The translations under genes and the position numbers were made by a program. Below are positions 60,527 through 64,000 of a stretch of DNA of 64,000 bases, one piece after another. The notes beneath the pieces are model-generated. The model ran no database searches. It saw only the letters and a program-made list of their open reading frames with translations, and was not told the origin of the DNA. Where the stretch lies: positions 1,232,932 through 1,296,931 of the forward strand of contig JAXGXY010000001.1 of NCBI GenBank assembly GCA_040772545.1, given 5' to 3'. This stretch comes from UBA1431 sp002329665. Lineage in GTDB: Bacteria > Bacillota > Clostridia > Christensenellales > UBA1431. Positions within the stretch are counted from its first letter, which is position 1. The number at the start of each line of letters is the position of its first letter.

Positions 60527-61812
60527 TGCGGGTGCAGGACGTCCGAAACAAGCCGCTCCCGTCCTTTTTCAGCCGATCCCGGCTGGAAGACGGAGGCCGC
60601 CCCGAAGCCGTCAGGCGCATCGTCGAGGACGTTCGCGCGCGGGGCGACGAGGCGCTTTTCGAGTACACCGAGAAGTTCGACGGCGTGCGCCTGGACGAAA
60701 CGACCGTTTGCGCCTCCCAAAACGAGCTCGAGGCCGCGTATGCCGCCGTCCCCGACGACCTCCTCGCGGCGCTGAGGCGGGCGAAGGCCAACATCCTCGA
60801 CTACCATCTCAGGCAACTGCGCAAGACGTGGCTGGACGTTCGGCCTGGGCGCTCGCTCGGGCAGCTCGTGCGGCCGCTCGGGCGCGTGGGCGTGTACGTG
60901 CCGGGCGGCACGGCCGCCTACCCCTCCACCGTCCTTATGAACGCCGTCCCGGCCAGGGCAGCGGGGGTTGGCGAGGTATATATGGTCACGCCGCCCGGTC
61001 CCGCCGGGAGCCTGCCGCCGCTCACCCTCGTGGCGGCCGCCGAGGCGGGCGTGGACGCCGTTTACAAGGCAGGCGGGGCGCAGGCCGTAGCGGCGCTCGC
61101 TTTCGGCACGCGATCCGTCCCGCGCGTGGACAAGATCACGGGGCCGGGCAACGTCTGGGTCGCGCTCGCCAAACGCGAGGTCTTCGGGTACGTGGGCATC
61201 GACATGATCGCCGGGCCCTCCGAGATCGTGGTCGTCGCCGACGCGAGCGCCAGCGCGCGTTTCGTGGCCGCGGACCTGCTCTCGCAAGCCGAGCACGACG
61301 CGCTCGCCAGCGCCGTGCTGGTCACCGACTGCGAGGCGCTGGCCGAGGCCGTCTGCATAGAACTAGAAGCCCAACTTGAGAGGCTGCCGCGCGAAAGGAC
61401 CGCGCGCGAGTCGATCGAAAAAAACGGCGCCGTGTTCCTCGTCGAGGACCTGCGCCGCGCGATGGAACTGGCCAACCGCATCGCGCCCGAACACCTGGAA
61501 CTGGCGGTCGGCGACCCGCACGCGCTTCTCGGCTTCGTCGAGAACGCGGGCGCGGTTTTCCTCGGGCATTACGCGCCCGAGCCGCTCGGCGATTATTACG
61601 CCGGCCCGAACCACGTGCTGCCCACTTCGGGCACGGCGCGGTTCTCCTCGCCGCTGGGCGTCGACCAATTCGTCAAGGCGACCAGCATCATCGATTATTC
61701 GAGGGAAGCGCTCGAAGGCGCGTGGCGCGACATCGACGCGCTGGCGCGGGCGGAGGGACTCGACGCGCACGCGCGGGCGGTGCGCATCCGATTTGAAAGG
61801 GAGGATGGTTGA
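60523..61812 (+). CDS. hisD: Histidinol dehydrogenase
   Basis: Last two oxidations to histidine, zinc and NAD dependent. 429 residues. PLGRVGVYVPGGTAAYPST and KITGPGNVWVALAKREV are family blocks. Zinc and catalytic residues are in DLLSQAEHDALASAVL and RIAPEHLELAV. The start codon overlaps the hisG stop (ATGA). Confidence 0.96.
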   Translation: MMRVQDVRNKPLPSFFSRSRLEDGGRPEAVRRIVEDVRARGDEALFEYTEKFDGVRLDETTVCASQNELEAAYAAVPDDLLAALRRAKANILDYHLRQLRKTWLDVRPGRSLGQLVRPLGRVGVYVPGGTAAYPSTVLMNAVPARAAGVGEVYMVTPPGPAGSLPPLTLVAAAEAGVDAVYKAGGAQAVAALAFGTRSVPRVDKITGPGNVWVALAKREVFGYVGIDMIAGPSEIVVVADASASARFVAADLLSQAEHDALASAVLVTDCEALAEAVCIELEAQLERLPRERTARESIEKNGAVFLVEDLRRAMELANRIAPEHLELAVGDPHALLGFVENAGAVFLGHYAPEPLGDYYAGPNHVLPTSGTARFSSPLGVDQFVKATSIIDYSREALEGAWRDIDALARAEGLDAHARAVRIRFEREDG

Positions 61813-61814
61813 CG

Positions 61815-62405
61815 ATGGAGCGAAAGGCGGCGCTCTCGCGAGAGACGACGGAAACGAAAATCAGCGTGACGGTGAGCCTCGACGGGATCGGCAGTTACGA
61901 AGTGAACACGGGCGTGGGTTTTTTCGACCACATGCTCGAGCTGTTCGCGCGCCATGGCTTGCTGGACCTCGACGTCCGTTGCGACGGGGACCTGCACGTG
62001 GACGCGCACCACACCGTGGAGGACACGGGGATCGTGCTGGGCAAGGCGATTCTATCCGCGCTCGGGGACAAGAAAGGCATCCGCCGGTTCGGCACGGCGT
62101 TCGTGCCCATGGACGAGGCGCTCTGCCAGGTCAGCCTGGACGTAAGCGGGCGGCCGTTCCTCTCGTACAAGGCCCCGCCCATGCAGGCCAGGCTGGGGGC
62201 GTTCGATACGGAGCTTCTCGAGGAGTTTTTGCGCGCGCTGGCGGTAAACGCCGGCCTGACGCTGCACGTGCTGGTACACTACGGGACCAGCGCGCACCAT
62301 ATGGTGGAAGGCGTGTTCAAGGCGCTCGGCCGCGCCTGCCGCGAGGCCTTCGGCATGGACCCGGGGACTGCGGGCCGCGTGCCGTCCACCAAGGGGACGC
62401 TGTAA
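61815..62405 (+). CDS. hisB: Imidazoleglycerol-phosphate dehydratase
   Basis: Manganese enzyme, single-function form of 196 residues. Metal motifs FFDHMLELFARHG, VDAHHTVEDTG, LHVLVHYGTSAHHMVEGVFK. ATG 61815 lies two bases after the hisD stop. No HisB phosphatase domain is attached. Confidence 0.96.
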   Translation: MERKAALSRETTETKISVTVSLDGIGSYEVNTGVGFFDHMLELFARHGLLDLDVRCDGDLHVDAHHTVEDTGIVLGKAILSALGDKKGIRRFGTAFVPMDEALCQVSLDVSGRPFLSYKAPPMQARLGAFDTELLEEFLRALAVNAGLTLHVLVHYGTSAHHMVEGVFKALGRACREAFGMDPGTAGRVPSTKGTL

Positions 62406-62429
62406 TTCATATGATAAGGAGCAGATAAA

Positions 62430-63191
62430 TTGCTGATAATTCCCGCAATAGACATCCGTGAAGGCCGGTGCGTGCGCCTTGTGCAGGGGCTGGCCGAAAA
62501 CGAAACGGTGTATTCCGACGACCCGGTCGAAACGGCCCTTTCGCTTATGGCCAAGGGCGCGACGCTCCTGCACGTTGTCGACCTCGACGGCGCGATGAAA
62601 GGCTTTTCCGAAAACCTGCCCGTGATCGGGGAGATGGTGAAGAAGCTTTCGATCCCCATACAGCTCGGCGGCGGCATCCGCACCGTCACCGACATCATGC
62701 TGCGCCTGGGGCGCCTCGGCGTGCACCGCGTCGTGCTGGGCACGCTCGCGGCGGAAAAACCGGAGGTGGCGGCCTGGGCGGCCGAGGAATACCCGGGCCG
62801 GATCGTCGCCGGTATCGACGCGCGCGCAGGCGTGGTGGCCATACGCGGCTGGATGGACGAAACCACCGAACGCACCCCGCTCGAACTCGCGCTGGAGGCG
62901 AAGGAGGCCGGGATCGACACCGTCGTGTATACCGACATCGCCAGGGACGGCATGCTGAGCGGCCCGAACGTCGAGGCGACGCGCGCGCTCATCGGGGCCA
63001 CCGGGATGCGCGTGATCGCTTCGGGCGGCGTCACTTCGATCGCCGACCTGAAGGCGCTGGAAGAAGCGGGCGCATACGGCGCCATCGTCGGCAAGGCGAT
63101 GTACGACGGCCTCCTGGACATCGAGGAAGCCCTCCGGATGTTCGGCGGGGGCCAAAACAAGGAGAAGACCGATGCAGACACGGCTGGATGA
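62430..63191 (+). CDS. hisA: ProFAR isomerase HisA
   Basis: (Beta/alpha)8 barrel isomerase. Starts IIPAIDIREGRCVRLVQG; phosphate sites are QLGGGIRTV and VIASGGVTSIADL, and the catalytic region is VYTDIARDGMLSGPN. The start is TTG at 62430, eight bases after AAGGAG. 253 residues. hisH, usual before hisA, is absent; only 24 bases separate hisB and hisA. Confidence 0.95.
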   Translation: MLIIPAIDIREGRCVRLVQGLAENETVYSDDPVETALSLMAKGATLLHVVDLDGAMKGFSENLPVIGEMVKKLSIPIQLGGGIRTVTDIMLRLGRLGVHRVVLGTLAAEKPEVAAWAAEEYPGRIVAGIDARAGVVAIRGWMDETTERTPLELALEAKEAGIDTVVYTDIARDGMLSGPNVEATRALIGATGMRVIASGGVTSIADLKALEEAGAYGAIVGKAMYDGLLDIEEALRMFGGGQNKEKTDADTAG

Positions 63192-63789
63192 AGTGAGGTT
63201 CGGCCCGGACGGGCTCGTCCCCGCGATCGCGCAGGACGAGGACACGCTCGAGGTGCTCATGCTCGCCTACATGAACCGCGAGGCGCTGGAAAAAACGCTC
63301 GAAGGCCCTCATGCTACCTATTACAGTCGCTCGCGGCAGAAGCTGTGGACCAAGGGCGAGACCTCGGGCCACCTGCAGCGGGTCGTTTCGGTGCGCTACG
63401 ACTGCGACGCCGACACGGTGCTGCTCCGGGTGCGGCAGACGGGGCCGGCCTGTCACACGGGGGCGCGCACCTGTTTTTTCAACGTCCTCAAGGAAGGCGG
63501 GCCGGAAGCGGACGCCTCGATACTGGGCGAACTCTTCAACGTGATCGAGGACCGGAAACAAAACCCGAAGGAAGGCTCGTACACCAACAGGCTCCTTAGC
63601 GGCGGAGCGGACCGTATTCTAAAAAAGATCGGCGAGGAGGCGGGAGAGGTCATCATCGCGGGCAAGAACGAGGACAGCGCCGAGATCGCCTACGAGGCGG
63701 CCGACCTGATCTACCACCTGTTCGTGCTGTTGAGCAGCCAGGGGATGGCCCCGGCGGACGTGTACGCGCAGCTGAGGAAGCGCAGATAA
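63172..63789 (+). CDS. hisIE: Bifunctional phosphoribosyl-AMP cyclohydrolase / phosphoribosyl-ATP pyrophosphatase
   Basis: 205 residues. N-terminal HisI half with LWTKGETSGHLQRVVSVRYD and zinc cysteines (DCDAD, CHTGARTCFF). C-terminal HisE half with KKIGEEAGEVIIAGKN and EIAYEAADLIYHLFVLL. Overlaps hisA by 20 bases; hisF, which usually lies between them, is missing. Confidence 0.95.
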   Translation: MQTRLDEVRFGPDGLVPAIAQDEDTLEVLMLAYMNREALEKTLEGPHATYYSRSRQKLWTKGETSGHLQRVVSVRYDCDADTVLLRVRQTGPACHTGARTCFFNVLKEGGPEADASILGELFNVIEDRKQNPKEGSYTNRLLSGGADRILKKIGEEAGEVIIAGKNEDSAEIAYEAADLIYHLFVLLSSQGMAPADVYAQLRKRR

Positions 63790-63866
63790 CCGAAGAAAAA
63801 CGCGTTTCCGCCGCGCGAAGCCGCCGCGCCGGGCGGTTGGGTGCGCCTGTCGGCGCCCAAAATCGG

Positions 63867-63895
63867 TTGACAGAAAACCTGTCCTCGAATATAAT
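63867..63895 (+). promoter_or_regulatory. Consensus promoter of tRNA-Val
   Basis: Perfect TTGACA, a 17-base spacer and perfect TATAAT, ending 30 bases before the tRNA. Typical of stable-RNA genes. Confidence 0.92.
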
Positions 63896-63925
63896 ATAAC
63901 TCGCGTTAAATTGTTGCGCCATGAC

Positions 63926-64000
63926 GGGAGCATAGCTCAGCTGGGAGAGCACCTGCCTTACAAGCAGGGGGTCATTGGTTCGAGTCCAATTGTTCCCACC
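63926..64000 (+). tRNA. tRNA-Val (anticodon UAC), 3' end at window edge
   Basis: Acceptor GGGAGCA/TGTTCCC (one G-T pair), anticodon stem CCTGC/GCAGG with loop CTTACAA (anticodon TAC), T-arm TTGG-TTCGAGT-CCAA. The discriminator A and CC are visible; the last A of CCA would be the next base. Confidence 0.96.

Overview
The window is a stretch of core chromosome from a GC-rich member of the Firmicutes (Clostridia). The evidence is gene order (cysE-cysS-mrnC-rlmB-yacP-sigH-rpmG-secE-nusG; dgt-dnaG-rpoD-trmK-nif3; trmH-pheS-pheT; infC-rpmI-rplT-thrS-ytxC), T-box leaders, an A-type RNase P RNA, and sporulation genes (sigH, the spoIIA operon, cwlD, ytxC). GC-biased third positions create very long antisense open frames, which I have discarded. 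I see no prophage, insertion sequence, CRISPR array or toxin cassette. The species cannot be named from this sequence alone.

Layout. Positions 1-5.5 kb (minus strand) hold the start of nusG, then secE, rpmG, tuf, tRNA-Gly(UCC), sigH, an NYN RNase, rlmB, thyX and mini-RNase III. cwlD follows, then a 0.5 kb gap with a cluster of DnaA boxes. From 15.9 down to 6.7 kb, one Cys-type T-box and a consensus promoter lead a tightly packed series: cysE, cysS, gcvT, gcvH, gcvPA, gcvPB, a cyclase-family hydrolase, a DUF1461 membrane protein and tsaD. At 16-18.4 kb are two divergent GT28 glycosyltransferases, one of them MurG. At 18.8-22.9 kb is an NfeD-FloA membrane operon with a small unknown protein, a PIG-V-like membrane protein and a Nudix hydrolase. 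At 23.2-33.4 kb are rnpB, a zinc-ribbon protein, Nif3, trmK, rpoD, dnaG, dgt and pyruvate phosphate dikinase. At 33.6-35.2 kb is spoIIAA-AB-sigF behind a sigma-H-like promoter, divergent from a class A PBP (35.3-37.6 kb). At 37.6-44.5 kb are thiI with its cysteine desulfurase, an HtrA protease, DUF523, mutS2 and zapA. At 44.6-53.3 kb are pheST, a TrmH-type methyltransferase, infC-rpmI-rplT and thrS, with T-box and attenuator leaders. At 53.4-58.5 kb are ytxC, folC and folT behind a tetrahydrofolate riboswitch, a lipoprotein, a half-size DMT protein and a YbaK-type deacylase. At 58.6-63.8 kb is a histidine operon, hisZ-G-D-B-A-IE, which lacks hisC, hisH and hisF. A tRNA-Val(UAC) runs into the right edge.

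How the parts fit. Most genes serve information processing and are regulated at the RNA level: three T-boxes, an IF3/L20-type leader with an AUU start, and a THF riboswitch. One-carbon and folate metabolism recurs (gcv system, ThyX, FolC, FolT). Intergenic regions carry short degenerate hairpin repeats of at least two kinds, which the genes do not explain. I found no clearly novel multi-gene system. The best leads are the DnaA-box cluster, the intergenic repeats, the cysteine-controlled gcv operon, the Cys-rich insert in CysE and the incomplete his operon.
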